NCBI RefSeq assembly: GCF_905397285.1
Contig: NZ_CAJPUX010000006.1
Span: 248,001 to 312,000 of the forward strand
DNA from: Cupriavidus plantarum
GTDB lineage: Bacteria; Pseudomonadota; Gammaproteobacteria; Burkholderiales; Burkholderiaceae
DNA: 64,000 nt
Direction: 5' to 3'
Both the position numbers and the translations under genes were made by a program. The notes under the pieces are model-generated. The model made no database searches. It saw only the letters and a list, made by a program, of their open reading frames with translations, and was not told the origin of the DNA. Below, piece after piece: positions 49,173 to 59,594 of this stretch. Position 1 is the stretch's first letter, and each line of letters opens with the position of its first letter.

Positions 49173-49784
49173 TCACGACGCGAGCCGCAGCGCGATAGTC
49201 TCCTCGAGCATGTCGAGGCGGTCCTGGCCCCAGAACAGTTCTCCCTCGAACACGTACGACGGCGAGCCGAACACGCCGGCCGCCACGGCCTCGTCGGTGT
49301 AGCGGCGGTACAGCGCTTCGATCGATGGGTCCTGCGCGCGCGCCATCAGCGTATCGGCGTCCAGCCCTTGCGCATCGACGATCTCGTACAGCGTCTCCGC
49401 CGAAGAGATGTCGCGCTCCTCGCACCATTCCGCGCGCAGGATCGCCTTGTACAGCGCGAGCACGGGCAGGTGCGCCGCATCCGCCGCGATCACGATGCGC
49501 GACGCGAGGTCCGCGTTTGGGCACATGTATTTCGGCGTCGGGTTCACGTCGATGCCGAGCTTGCGGCACCAGCGCTTCAGCTCCGTGACGCGATACTGCT
49601 GACGCTCCGGCGCGCGCTGGCCCAGCAGCACGCCGCCGGTGCGCGCGTACACGTTCGGCAGGTCCACCGGCTTGTGCCGGATCTCGACATCCATGCGCCG
49701 GGCGAGCGCGTCGAGCCGATCGGCGCCAAGATAGGCCCAGTCCGAGTTGAGCCAGAAGTAGTAGTCGATGTGCGGGCGGGTCAT
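49173..49784 (-). CDS. DsbA-like 2-hydroxychromene-2-carboxylate isomerase family protein
   Basis: 203-residue thioredoxin-fold protein of the kappa-glutathione-transferase/HCCA isomerase family. It starts IDYYFWLNSDWAYLGADRL, where family members have a Ser near residue 12-14 (here Ser14) instead of the CxxC of DsbA. Then VDLPNVYARTGGVLL, YKAILRAEWCEERDI, and AVAAGVFGSPSYVFEGELFWGQDRL with the cis-Pro loop. It isomerises aromatic intermediates with glutathione in known cases. The start overlaps the transporter stop by ATGA. Last gene of the aldolase-transporter-isomerase operon. Confidence 0.88.
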   Translation of the reverse strand: MTRPHIDYYFWLNSDWAYLGADRLDALARRMDVEIRHKPVDLPNVYARTGGVLLGQRAPERQQYRVTELKRWCRKLGIDVNPTPKYMCPNADLASRIVIAADAAHLPVLALYKAILRAEWCEERDISSAETLYEIVDAQGLDADTLMARAQDPSIEALYRRYTDEAVAAGVFGSPSYVFEGELFWGQDRLDMLEETIALRLAS

Positions 49785-51106
49785 GCGCGCTTCCCTCGCT
49801 GAACGGTTGCGACCGCGACATTGGCGAATGCCGCGTCGCGCATGCAGGCGGCGCTGATGAAGGCGATCACGCTCAGCGCGCCGAGGTACCACACGATGTA
49901 CGTGGGGCTGCCCTTGCCGTACGCGAGCAGAGATGTGGCGACGATCGGCGCGAGGCCACCGCCGATGGCGCCCGACACCTGCACGGCGATCGAGATGCCG
50001 CTGTACCGCACCTCCGCCGGAAACTGCGCCGAGAAGAGGCTGCCTTCGGGCCCGTAGAGACAGGCGTAGACCAGGCCGATGGCGACGGCGAGCGCGATCG
50101 TGATGTTCTTCGGATCCAGCGACTGCAGCAGCGTGAAGAACTGCGGCGCGAAGATCAGGATACCGACCGTGCCCGCCATGAACACCCACTTGAAACCGAC
50201 GCGGTCCCCGAGGATGCCGAACAGCGGCATCGTGAACAGCGCGATGGCCGCGCCCCATACCGTGGCGTCGAGCATCACGGTCTTCGGTACGCCGAGCGTC
50301 CCCGTGGCGTAGGCGAGCGAGAACGTGACTACCGTATAGAACCACGTGACCTCCGCGAGCCGCCCGCCGACCACGGTGAGCACCTGGCGCGGATAGCGCT
50401 TGAGTACCACCATGGCAGGCATCTCCACCTTCTCGCCTTTCTTCTGCATCTGCTCGAAGTCGGGCGACTCGGCGACCTTCGCGCGAATGAACCAGCCCAC
50501 CGCGAGCAGGATCACGCTCGCGAGGAATGGCACGCGCCAGCCCCACGTCAGCATGTCCTTCTCGGGCAATGCGGCCACCATGCCCATCGCCAGCGACGAC
50601 AGCACGAGCCCCGGCGCCACGCCAGCCTGCGGCAGGCTGCCGAAGAAGCCCTTCTTGCCTTCGGGCGCATGCTCCACAGCCATCAGCACGGCGCCGCCCC
50701 ACTCGCCGCCGACCGCGATCCCTTGCAGCAGGCGCAGCAACACGAGCGCGACCGCTGCCCAGTAGCCGATGCTCTCGTACGAAGGGATCAGGCCGATCAG
50801 GATCGTCGGAATGCCCATCATGAACAGCGTGATCAGCAGCATCGATTTGCGGCCGACCTTGTCGCCGAAATGGCCGAACACGATGCCGCCAAGCGGACGC
50901 GCGAAGAAGCCGACCGAGTAGGTCGCGAAGGCGGCGAGCGTCCCCGTCAGCGGGTCGAAAGAAGGAAAGAAGATCTTGTTGAAGATCAGGGCGGCCGCCG
51001 TGCCGTAGAGAAAAAAGTCGTACCACTCGATGGTGGTGCCCATCATGCTGGCCAGACCCGCGGTGATGTATTCGCGCCGTGTGCGCGTGGTGGGAATGCT
51101 GTTCAT
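49781..51106 (-). CDS. MFS transporter, metabolite:H+ symporter (MHS) type
   Basis: 441-residue, 12-span proton symporter for organic acids. Motifs: GTTIEWYDFFLYGTAAAL, the MHS first helix; FARPLGGIVFGHFGDKVGRK, the loop 2-3 motif; LLQGIAVGGEWGGAVLM. Relatives carry shikimate, alpha-ketoglutarate, citrate or aromatic acids. The ATG at 51106 follows AAGGAG. It lies 34 bp after the aldolase gene and overlaps the isomerase gene, so it should import the operon's substrate. Confidence 0.92.
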   Translation of the reverse strand: MNSIPTTRTRREYITAGLASMMGTTIEWYDFFLYGTAAALIFNKIFFPSFDPLTGTLAAFATYSVGFFARPLGGIVFGHFGDKVGRKSMLLITLFMMGIPTILIGLIPSYESIGYWAAVALVLLRLLQGIAVGGEWGGAVLMAVEHAPEGKKGFFGSLPQAGVAPGLVLSSLAMGMVAALPEKDMLTWGWRVPFLASVILLAVGWFIRAKVAESPDFEQMQKKGEKVEMPAMVVLKRYPRQVLTVVGGRLAEVTWFYTVVTFSLAYATGTLGVPKTVMLDATVWGAAIALFTMPLFGILGDRVGFKWVFMAGTVGILIFAPQFFTLLQSLDPKNITIALAVAIGLVYACLYGPEGSLFSAQFPAEVRYSGISIAVQVSGAIGGGLAPIVATSLLAYGKGSPTYIVWYLGALSVIAFISAACMRDAAFANVAVATVQRGKRA

Positions 51107-51140
51107 CGTGACGCTCCTTGGATGATCGAATGGCAGCGCG

Positions 51141-51920
51141 TCACGCTGCGGGCAGCGGCGGTACGCCGTGCGTCTGGCGGGCCCAGTAGGCGAACGTCGC
51201 GTTGACGATCGACGGCTTGAGCAGGTAATCGTGCGCCTCGCGGGCAAGCGCGTCATCGACGGGTGTCAGCGGACCGAAGGCCTGCGCGCGAATCTGCAGA
51301 CGCGCCGCGCGTTCTAGGTACACCGACAGGTAGGTCGCTTCCTCGCAGGTCTTGCCGGCGGTGAGGTAGCCGTGATGCGCGAGGATGATGGCGCGCTTGC
51401 TGCCCAGCGCTTCGGAGATGATGACGCCTTCCTGATCGGCGATGGGCACACCTGGCCATTCGCCAAGGAACGCGCAGTCGTCGTGCAGCGGCGTCATGTC
51501 CATCTGCGCGATCACGAGCGGCTGGCGCGCGGCCGCGAGCGCGGATGCCCATGGCGAGTGCGTGTGGATGATCGCGTTGACGTCGGGGCGCGCGTCGTAC
51601 ACCCACAGGTGAAAACGCGTCGCCGGGTTGGGCATGCCGTCGCCGGTGAGCGTGTTGAGGTCGCGATCGACCTCGATGAAGTCCTGCGGCGTGGCTTCGT
51701 CGAAGCCGAGGCCGAAGCGCAGCGTCCAGTAGGCGCCGGGTCGCTCGGACCGCACGCTGATCTGGCCCGCGAGGCCGGCTTCCTGCTCGGTCATCGCGAG
51801 GATGCGGCACGCGTAGGCCATGGTCTCCTGCATCGTGCGCGGCTTGCTGCGCAGATGCCGGGCCATCTCGGTGGTGGCGCGCGTGTCGAAATACGATTTG
51901 TCTCTGAGGGGGGCGTTCAT
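51141..51920 (-). CDS. Class II aldolase/adducin family protein
   Basis: 259-residue zinc-dependent aldolase or decarboxylase. The fold is marked by AYACRILAMTEQEAGLAGQISVR split at its centre, DFIEVD, the zinc motif IIHTHSPWASALAA with two His, and ILAHHGYLTAGKTCEEATYL with a third His. Relatives include fuculose-1-phosphate aldolase and aromatic-acid decarboxylases. First gene of a three-gene operon under the LysR gene just upstream. The partners suggest uptake and breakdown of an aromatic or hydroxy-acid. Confidence 0.88.
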   Translation of the reverse strand: MNAPLRDKSYFDTRATTEMARHLRSKPRTMQETMAYACRILAMTEQEAGLAGQISVRSERPGAYWTLRFGLGFDEATPQDFIEVDRDLNTLTGDGMPNPATRFHLWVYDARPDVNAIIHTHSPWASALAAARQPLVIAQMDMTPLHDDCAFLGEWPGVPIADQEGVIISEALGSKRAIILAHHGYLTAGKTCEEATYLSVYLERAARLQIRAQAFGPLTPVDDALAREAHDYLLKPSIVNATFAYWARQTHGVPPLPAA

Positions 51921-52007
51921 ACTGTCTTCTCTCTCCGTGGGTGGTACGGAGCCAGTATGGAAACGACACCCCGCGCGAGCTATGAAGCTGCGCTCATAGC
52001 AGGTATC

Positions 52008-52952
52008 TCATTCCGTCACGCCTTTGTCATGCACCGTCGTGGCGTCGTGCTCGCCGAGGTTGCGGGCGACCTGTAGCGCGCATTCGAGCAGTGCACCGGT
52101 CAGGGGCATGGCATGCCGTTCGCCATGGCTGATGGCGACGATGCGGCGGCGCAGCAGCGGCGCGCGAATGCGGACCTTGTGCAGACCGTAATCCGCGAGC
52201 AGCTTGTCCGGTAACCGGCATGGAAGGATGCATTCGCCGACGCCGGTGGAGACGAGCTTCAGGATCGCATCGACGGTTTCCGCTTCCGCGACATAGTCCG
52301 GTTGGAGGCCAGCGCTCTGGAGCATGCGGCGCAGCGCGTAGGCGGGCGGGAAACCCACGAGCCGCAGTTCGCGGCGGTGCAGGTCGATCGCCTCGCCCTC
52401 CTCCCGCCCCTCCTGCTGCCCAGCGGCGGGCTCGCGCGTGACGAGGCACATCTCGTCCTCGAACAGCGGGTGCGACGTGAGGGTCGCGGTATCGACCGCG
52501 GTGTCGTAGACAAAGCCGAGGTCCGCCTTGCCGCTCTCCACGAGCGACACGACTTCCGGCGAACTGCGGCCCATCAGCGACAGGTTCACGCCGGGATGGC
52601 TGCTGACGAAGCGCGCGACGACGTCGGCCATGAAGTAGTAGCTGACCGGATGCACGATCGCGAGCCGCACGGTCCCCTGCGTGGTGCCGTGGCTTTCGCG
52701 GATGGTGTCGACGGCCTGGTCGATCGCGCGATACGGCCCGCGAATCGCGTCGTGGAGCTTGCGCCCGGCTTCCGTGAGTTCCACGCCGCGGCCCGTGCGG
52801 ATGAACAGCGGCTTGCCCAGATGGGTCTCCAGCGCGGCCAGTTGCCGGCTCAGGCCCGACTGCGTCTGGTCGAGTTCCTCCGCGGCGCGCGACAGCGACT
52901 TGAGTTCGGCGATGCGCAGGAAACTGCGGAGCTGGCGGTCGGGGGTGTCCAT
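52008..52952 (-). CDS. LysR-family regulator
   Basis: 314-residue regulator. DNA-binding helix-turn-helix: LRSFLRIAELKSLSRAAEELDQTQSGLSRQLAALE split across residues 9-43. The effector domain starts near 95 (GTVRLAIVHPVSYYF) and contains LSLMGRSSPEVVSLVESGKADLGF. It lies immediately upstream of the aldolase operon on the same strand, 87 bp away, not divergent as is more usual. It may control that operon and itself. Confidence 0.9.
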   Translation of the reverse strand: MDTPDRQLRSFLRIAELKSLSRAAEELDQTQSGLSRQLAALETHLGKPLFIRTGRGVELTEAGRKLHDAIRGPYRAIDQAVDTIRESHGTTQGTVRLAIVHPVSYYFMADVVARFVSSHPGVNLSLMGRSSPEVVSLVESGKADLGFVYDTAVDTATLTSHPLFEDEMCLVTREPAAGQQEGREEGEAIDLHRRELRLVGFPPAYALRRMLQSAGLQPDYVAEAETVDAILKLVSTGVGECILPCRLPDKLLADYGLHKVRIRAPLLRRRIVAISHGERHAMPLTGALLECALQVARNLGEHDATTVHDKGVTE

Positions 52953-53037
52953 GGGGCAGTTCTCAAGCAGGGTTTATGCCCGATGGGGGCATGAAGGCGA
53001 GGATACAATCCAACACTATTACCGGAGTCCCGCGTTC

Positions 53038-53358
53038 ATGTCTCTTATCGATATCCGCAACTTGCAGCAGGCCGCTTCGGACTTCGCCGACGCGCGCGAC
53101 TGGCGCCAGTATCACAGTCCGAAGAATCTGGCCATGGCGCTGAGCGTCGAAGTGTCCGAGCTCGTCGAGATCTTCCAGTGGAAGACCGAGGAGGAATCGC
53201 GGCGCGTCATGACGACCGACGAGCGCGCGCATGTCGAGCAGGAACTCGCCGATATCACGATCTACCTGGCGCAACTCGTGACGACGCTTGGCGTGGATCT
53301 GGATGCGGCGATCCAGGCCAAGATGGAAATGAATGCGGTGAAGTATCCGGCAAGCTAG
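53038..53358 (+). CDS. MazG-like nucleotide pyrophosphohydrolase
   Basis: 106-residue all-helical NTP pyrophosphatase, of the RS21-C6/dCTPP type. The metal-binding pattern is EVSELVEIFQW (ExxE, about 41-51) with EQELADITIYL (ExxD, about 71-81). It clears non-canonical dNTPs in relatives. The ATG at 53038 follows GGAGTCCCGCG. It is divergent from the LysR gene and 11 bp ahead of the DUF72 gene. Confidence 0.9.
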   Translation: MSLIDIRNLQQAASDFADARDWRQYHSPKNLAMALSVEVSELVEIFQWKTEEESRRVMTTDERAHVEQELADITIYLAQLVTTLGVDLDAAIQAKMEMNAVKYPAS

Positions 53359-53369
53359 GGAGGAGCCTT

Positions 53370-54227
53370 ATGGCGACGCGCGGCAAAAGCGGTACCGGCA
53401 GTTCGTATCCTTCGAATGTGCATATCGGCATCGGTGGCTGGACCTTCGAGCCGTGGCGCGACAACTTCTATCCCGCCGGCCTCGCGCAGGCGAAGGAGCT
53501 GCGGTATGCGAGCCGGCATCTGACGGCGATCGAGATCAACAGCACGTATCACGGCACCCAGAAGCGCACGTCGTTCGTGAAATGGCGCGACGAGACGCCC
53601 GACGGGTTCGTGTTCTCGGTGAAGGCGAACCGCTTTGCGACCAACCGGCGCGTGCTGGCCGAAGCCGGGGATTCGATCTCGCGGTTCCTCGACAGCGGGA
53701 TAGCCGAGCTAGGCGCGAAGCTGGGTCCCGTCGTGTGGCAGTTCGCGCCGACCAAGCAGTTCGACGCCGAGGACTTCGAGGCGTTTCTGGCGCTGCTGCC
53801 GGCCTCGGTCGAGGGCGTGAAGCTGCGGCATGTGCTCGAGGTGCGGCACGAGAGCTTCGCGTGCGACGCGTATGTGAAACTCGCGCGCAAGTACAAGGCG
53901 GCGACGGTGTTCACGGATTCGCCGAAGTTTCCCTCGATGGCGGACCTCACCGCGGACTTCGTGTATGCGCGGCTGATGGAGAGCAACGCCAGACTGGCCA
54001 CGGGGTATGGACCCAAGGCGCTCGACCAATGGACGGCGCGGGTACAGGCATGGAGCGAGGGCAAGGCCCCCGACGACCTGCCGCGCGTGAGCGATAGCGA
54101 TGGGCGGCTCAAGGCGAAAGAGGTGTTCCTGTTCTTCATCAACGGCGCCAAGGAGCGCGCGCCCGCCGCCGCGCAGGCGCTGCTGGGCAAGCTCGGATGG
54201 CGGCCCGCGACGGATGACAACCTATAA
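53370..54227 (+). CDS. DUF72 family protein
   Basis: 285-residue TIM-barrel-like protein of the DUF72 (YecE) family, function unknown. Landmarks: VHIGIGGWTFEPWRDNFYP near 17-35, EINSTYHGTQKRTSFVKWRDETP split near 55-78, FVFSVKANRFATNRR, and VKLRHVLEVRHESFACD near 152-168, which marks the family. The ATG at 53370 follows GGGAGGAG. Shares a rightward run with the MazG-like and dbpA genes. Confidence 0.93.
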   Translation: MATRGKSGTGSSYPSNVHIGIGGWTFEPWRDNFYPAGLAQAKELRYASRHLTAIEINSTYHGTQKRTSFVKWRDETPDGFVFSVKANRFATNRRVLAEAGDSISRFLDSGIAELGAKLGPVVWQFAPTKQFDAEDFEAFLALLPASVEGVKLRHVLEVRHESFACDAYVKLARKYKAATVFTDSPKFPSMADLTADFVYARLMESNARLATGYGPKALDQWTARVQAWSEGKAPDDLPRVSDSDGRLKAKEVFLFFINGAKERAPAAAQALLGKLGWRPATDDNL

Positions 54228-54233
54228 TCCGGC

Positions 54234-55628
<1,395 letters not shown>

Positions 55629-55795
55629 CCTCCACGCCTTCGAGAAGCGCGTGTTCGGTAACAAGATTCGTACAAGTCACCCTGTGAGCGCCGCCGATCC
55701 TTTGCTACTCTGAAGACAGGCCGGTGGCGTTCCGCGCTGCATCATGCGGCGCCGCACGGGTGACCCAGACGCAAGAGACCGAACGAGGAGTGGGT

Positions 55796-56236
55796 ATGAA
55801 AACCGCACGGCAGGTTCTGGAATCGAAGCCAACGCAAGCCATCTTCAGCATCCCGCCGGTAGCGACGGTCTATGCCGCGCTGCAGCTGATGGCGGAGAAA
55901 GGGATCGGCGCGTTGCTCGTCATGGAGCAAAACAAGATCGTCGGCATCCTGAGCGAGCGCGACTACGCGCGCAAGGTGATCCTGATGCAGCGCACCTCGC
56001 GCGAAACGCTCGTGCGCGAAATCATGACCAGTTCGGTGATCTACGTCCGCGCGGACCAGAGCACCGACGACTGCATGGCGCTGATGACGCGCCACCGGCT
56101 GCGCCACCTGCCCGTCATGGACGGCGACGAACTGGTCGGCATGCTGTCGATCGGCGACCTCGTGAAGGACATCATCTCCGAGCAGAAATTCATCATCGAA
56201 CAGCTGGAGCATTACATTTCCGGCAACGTGCATTGA
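55796..56236 (+). CDS. CBS-domain protein
   Basis: 146-residue protein made of two CBS domains. First: VYAALQLMAEKGIGALLVMEQNKIVGILSERDYARK (split across about 24-60). Second: TDDCMALMTRHRLRHLPVMDGDELVGMLSIGDLVK (about 95-130). Such pairs bind adenine nucleotides or NADH and act as energy sensors. The ATG at 55796 follows GAGGAG; the frame is open to 55724. The last codons and stop are duplicated downstream (see repeat). Confidence 0.92.
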   Translation: MKTARQVLESKPTQAIFSIPPVATVYAALQLMAEKGIGALLVMEQNKIVGILSERDYARKVILMQRTSRETLVREIMTSSVIYVRADQSTDDCMALMTRHRLRHLPVMDGDELVGMLSIGDLVKDIISEQKFIIEQLEHYISGNVH

Positions 56237-56337
56237 AACCGGTGCATTGAAACCGGTGCACTGACGCGCGTGCATCGCGCCCGGCGTACCAGATAGCACG
56301 CCCGGCGTGCCAGATAGCCGCAAGCTATCTCCGGGCG
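56229..56337. repeat. Tandem duplications and a long hairpin after the CBS gene
   Basis: GTGCATTGAAACCG at 56229-56242 is repeated at 56243-56256; each unit holds Val-His-stop, so the gene's end is doubled. CGCCCGGCGTACCAGATAGC at 56278 is repeated with one change at 56299. The second copy pairs on with GATAGC-CGCAA-GCTATC and CCGGGCG to make a long stem (56299-56337), a possible terminator without a T run. Confidence 0.75.
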
Positions 56338-56417
56338 AAATTGATTGGAGAAAGCAGGCGCCGCCGAAGTTCGGTAGACGCATATAATTATGCGATTACT
56401 GAATAAGGCCGCGCCTG

Positions 56418-58004
56418 ATGTCCCCGCCCGTGTCCGCATCCACCGCACAGCCCACCGCAGAGGCTGGCGTCTCGTCTTCGCATTCCCCGGCAGTCCACGA
56501 CCATCGCGCGATCATGCGGGTGATCGGCGGCATCGTGCTGTGCATCCTGCTCGCGGCGCTCGACCAGACCGTGGTCATCCCGGCCGTGCCGGCGATTGCC
56601 AACGACTTGAACGGGTTTGGACACCTGTCGTGGATCGTCACCGCCTATCTGATCGTCTCGACGGTCACCACGCCGCTCTACGGCAAGCTCTCCGATAGTT
56701 TCGGCCGGCGCCGGCTGCTGATGGTTGCGATCTCGCTGTTCATCGCCGCGTCCGTCGCATGCGCGCTCGCGCAGTCGCTGTCGCAGCTGATCCTGTTCCG
56801 CGCATTGCAGGGCGTGGGGGGCGGTGGGCTGATGTCCCTCGCGCAGGCGGCGATCGCCGACGTCGTGGCGCCCCGTCAGCGCGGCCGCTATCAGGGCTAT
56901 CTCGCGATGGTATGGGCCATGGCCTCGATCGCTGGTCCGCTCGTCGGCGGCTGGGTGTCCGACCATATGTCGTGGCGCTGGCTGTTCTGGATCAACGTGC
57001 CGCTGGGCGCGCTAGCCATGACGATGTGCTACCGCGGCCTGGCCAGTCTGCGCCCGCGCGGCGGCAGGCCGAAAGTCGACTGGCTCGGCGCGCTGCTGCT
57101 AGCGGTCGCGATCGTCGCGTTCCTGCTCGCGATGAGCTGGGCGGGCGACGCGTTCGACTGGATCTCCCCCGAAATGGGCGCCCTGCTCGGCGTCACCGCT
57201 ATCGCGCTGGCCCTGCTCGCGTGGCAGGAGCACCGCGCGCCGGACCCCATGCTCGCGCCGCGGTTGTTTCATAACCGCGCCTACGTGATGGGCGTAGGCG
57301 CGTCGGCGATGTCCGCGCTCAATATCTTCCTGTGCATCTTCGCGCTGCCGCTGCTGTTCCAGCTCGTGCGCGGCGCCGACGCGTCGATGTCGGGCCTGCT
57401 GGTGGTGCCGTTCCTGCTGGCTACGGTCGCCGGCAACCTCGTCGTGGCGTGGCTCGCGCCGCGCGTCGGCCGCATGCGCGGCATCCTGACCGGCGGCTAT
57501 ATCGCCGCGGCGATCGGACTGATCGCGATGGCCGCCGCGACGCCCGCGGTGCCGACGCCGTTCGTCCTGATCGCCATGACGATCGCGGGTGTCGGCCTGG
57601 GCATGACGATGGTGGGCACGCTGATCGGGGTACAGAATGCGCTCGAGGCGCGCGACATGGGCTCGGGCACGGGCGCGCTGCTCGTGATCCGCTCGCTCGG
57701 CAGCGCTATCGGCGGTGCGCTGGCCGGAACGCTGCTGGCGCTCGAGTTCCGCGCGGCGATGATGCGCGCGGGCATCACCGAGTCGCTCGACCTCGGCGCG
57801 CTGCGCCATGGCAGCGAGGCCATGGCGCATCTGTCGCCCGTCGCGCGCCAGGCGCTCGCGGGCGGCGTGGAATCGGGCTTCCACCTGATCTTTGCGGCGG
57901 GCGCGGTGGCGGCGATCGTCGCGCTCGCGATCACGCGCCGCATGCCGGACCTCGAACTGCGCGGCAGCGTGACCGAGCACGCCAAGACCGCGATGATGGA
58001 CTGA
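56418..58004 (+). CDS. MFS exporter, DHA2 (EmrB/QacA) family
   Basis: 528-residue, 14-span proton-driven drug exporter. Motif C/D1 features: LAALDQTVVIPAVPAIANDL near 47-66, the DHA2 start, WIVTAYLIVSTVTTPLYGKLSD-type loop with SFGRRR, LFRALQGVGGGGLMSLAQAAIAD and GPLVGGWVSDHMSWRWLFWINVP split around the centre. It is alone, without an EmrA adaptor. No regulator is adjacent. Substrate unknown. Confidence 0.92.
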   Translation: MSPPVSASTAQPTAEAGVSSSHSPAVHDHRAIMRVIGGIVLCILLAALDQTVVIPAVPAIANDLNGFGHLSWIVTAYLIVSTVTTPLYGKLSDSFGRRRLLMVAISLFIAASVACALAQSLSQLILFRALQGVGGGGLMSLAQAAIADVVAPRQRGRYQGYLAMVWAMASIAGPLVGGWVSDHMSWRWLFWINVPLGALAMTMCYRGLASLRPRGGRPKVDWLGALLLAVAIVAFLLAMSWAGDAFDWISPEMGALLGVTAIALALLAWQEHRAPDPMLAPRLFHNRAYVMGVGASAMSALNIFLCIFALPLLFQLVRGADASMSGLLVVPFLLATVAGNLVVAWLAPRVGRMRGILTGGYIAAAIGLIAMAAATPAVPTPFVLIAMTIAGVGLGMTMVGTLIGVQNALEARDMGSGTGALLVIRSLGSAIGGALAGTLLALEFRAAMMRAGITESLDLGALRHGSEAMAHLSPVARQALAGGVESGFHLIFAAGAVAAIVALAITRRMPDLELRGSVTEHAKTAMMD

Positions 58005-58080
58005 GGCGGATCGGCCGCAGGAACAGTACACTTGGCGCGATCCCGCACCCGAGGATTTTCGAACCCGGAGACAAGCCGCC

Positions 58081-58713
58081 ATGATCCGTACGCTATCCGC
58101 CACGCTATCTGGAGCCGCCGCGCTGGCGGCCGCCGCCTCGATGGCCGTCATGCCCGCGCGGGCCGCCGATAAACCTGCAACTAACGCCGCCACAGCGGGC
58201 ACGTTGGGGACCGCGGCCACGGCGGCCGGCGCGTGCCCGGCGTCGCTCAACTTCAAGTTCCCGCGTCTGCAGGACGAAGCGCCGCAGAATCTCTGCCAGT
58301 ACGCGGGCAAGGTCGTGCTCGTGGTCAACACCGCCAGCTATTGCGGATTCACGCCGCAGTACGAGGGCCTGGAGCAGCTGTATGCGAAGTATCGCGAGCG
58401 CGGCCTCGTCGTGCTCGGCTTTCCCTCGAACGACTTCTCGCAGGAGCCCGGCTCGGAGAAGGAAATCTCCGACTTCTGCTACAACACGTATGGCGTCAAG
58501 TTTCCGATGCTGGGCAAGACCCACGTGCGCGGCGGCGAGGCGAACCCGATGTACGCGCTGCTGGCGAAGGAGACCGGCACCGCGCCGAAGTGGAACTTCT
58601 ACAAGTATCTGATCGACCGGAACGGGCAGGTGGTCGGCAGCTACGACAGCAGGACGAAGCCTGACGACAAGCAGCTCGTCGGCCGGATCGAGCAACTCCT
58701 GGGCGCGCGCTGA
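58081..58713 (+). CDS. Exported glutathione peroxidase-like protein
   Basis: 210-residue thiol peroxidase with a signal peptide (AALAAAASMAVMPARAA). The peroxidatic Cys88 is in VNTASYCGFTPQY; FPSNDF (113-119) replaces the usual FPCNQF, so the catalytic Gln is Asp118 here. Cys133 in ISDFCYNTYGVKFPM fits the resolving Cys of thioredoxin-dependent members, and WNF (171-173) is present. A Cys pair near 52 and 72 could form a structural disulfide. Likely periplasmic peroxide defence. Confidence 0.88.
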   Translation: MIRTLSATLSGAAALAAAASMAVMPARAADKPATNAATAGTLGTAATAAGACPASLNFKFPRLQDEAPQNLCQYAGKVVLVVNTASYCGFTPQYEGLEQLYAKYRERGLVVLGFPSNDFSQEPGSEKEISDFCYNTYGVKFPMLGKTHVRGGEANPMYALLAKETGTAPKWNFYKYLIDRNGQVVGSYDSRTKPDDKQLVGRIEQLLGAR

Positions 58714-58745
58714 GCGCGGTCCTCATCCATCGCGAAAGGAAAACA

Positions 58746-59594
58746 ATGAAGCTCGTACGTGTTGGGAATCCCGGTGCGGAGCGCCCGGGCCTCGTCGACG
58801 GCGACGGCCGCGTCCGCGACCTGTCGGGCGTGATTGGAGACATCGGTCCGCAGGAACTCTCGCCCGCATCGCTCGCGAAGCTGGGCAAGATCGATCCGGC
58901 GAGCCTGCCGCTCGTGGACAGCCAGCGACACGGGGTGCCCTGGACCGGCATCGGCAAGATCATCGCGATCGGTCTCAACTACGCGGACCACGCCGCGGAG
59001 GCCGGCATGGCGCTGCCCGCGGAGCCGATCGTGTTCCTCAAGGCCACCACCTCGCTGAACGGTCCGGACGATCCCGTGATGCTGCCGTTCGGCTCCGAGA
59101 AGAGCGACTGGGAAGTGGAACTCGGCGTGGTCATCGGCACGACCGCGCGCAACGTGTCGCGCGAATCGGCGCTCGACCACGTGGCCGGATACTGCGTGGT
59201 CAACGACGTGTCCGAACGCGAGTTCCAGCTGGAACGCGGCGGTACCTGGGACAAGGGCAAGGGCTGCGACACGTTCTGTCCCGTCGGCCCGTGGCTCGTC
59301 ACGCGCGACGAAGTCCCGGACCCGCAGAAGCTGTCGATGTGGCTCGACGTGAACGGTGAGCGGATGCAGAAGGGTTCCACCGCGACGATGGTGTTCGACG
59401 TGGCCACCGTGGTCAGCTACGTGAGTCGCTTCATGACGTTGATGCCCGGCGACCTGATCGCGACCGGTACGCCGCCGGGTGTGGGCATGGGGTTCAAGCC
59501 GCCGCGTTACCTGAACGCGGGCGACACGATGCGCCTGCATATCGAGGGGCTCGGCGTGCAGACCCAGCTCGTCGTGCCCTACGGCGAGCGCTAA
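58746..59594 (+). CDS. Fumarylacetoacetate hydrolase family protein
   Basis: 282-residue FAH-superfamily enzyme acting on beta-diketo or ureidoglycolate-type substrates. Core motifs: GKIIAIGLNYADHAAEAG near 71-88, PIVFLKATTSLNGP, WEVELGVVIGTTARN with the metal-binding Glu pair, and DLIATGTPPGVGMGFKPP near 237-254. An N-terminal domain of about 70 residues (MKLVRVGNPGAERPGLVDGD) is the usual one for this subgroup. The ATG at 58746 follows GAAAGGAAAACA. Single gene. Confidence 0.9.
   Translation: MKLVRVGNPGAERPGLVDGDGRVRDLSGVIGDIGPQELSPASLAKLGKIDPASLPLVDSQRHGVPWTGIGKIIAIGLNYADHAAEAGMALPAEPIVFLKATTSLNGPDDPVMLPFGSEKSDWEVELGVVIGTTARNVSRESALDHVAGYCVVNDVSEREFQLERGGTWDKGKGCDTFCPVGPWLVTRDEVPDPQKLSMWLDVNGERMQKGSTATMVFDVATVVSYVSRFMTLMPGDLIATGTPPGVGMGFKPPRYLNAGDTMRLHIEGLGVQTQLVVPYGER

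Noticed and set aside
49785..51026. Long minus-strand frame fused to the HCCA-isomerase gene
   Set aside because: This part is the wrong frame of the MHS transporter; the true isomerase start is 49784 with an ATGA overlap.
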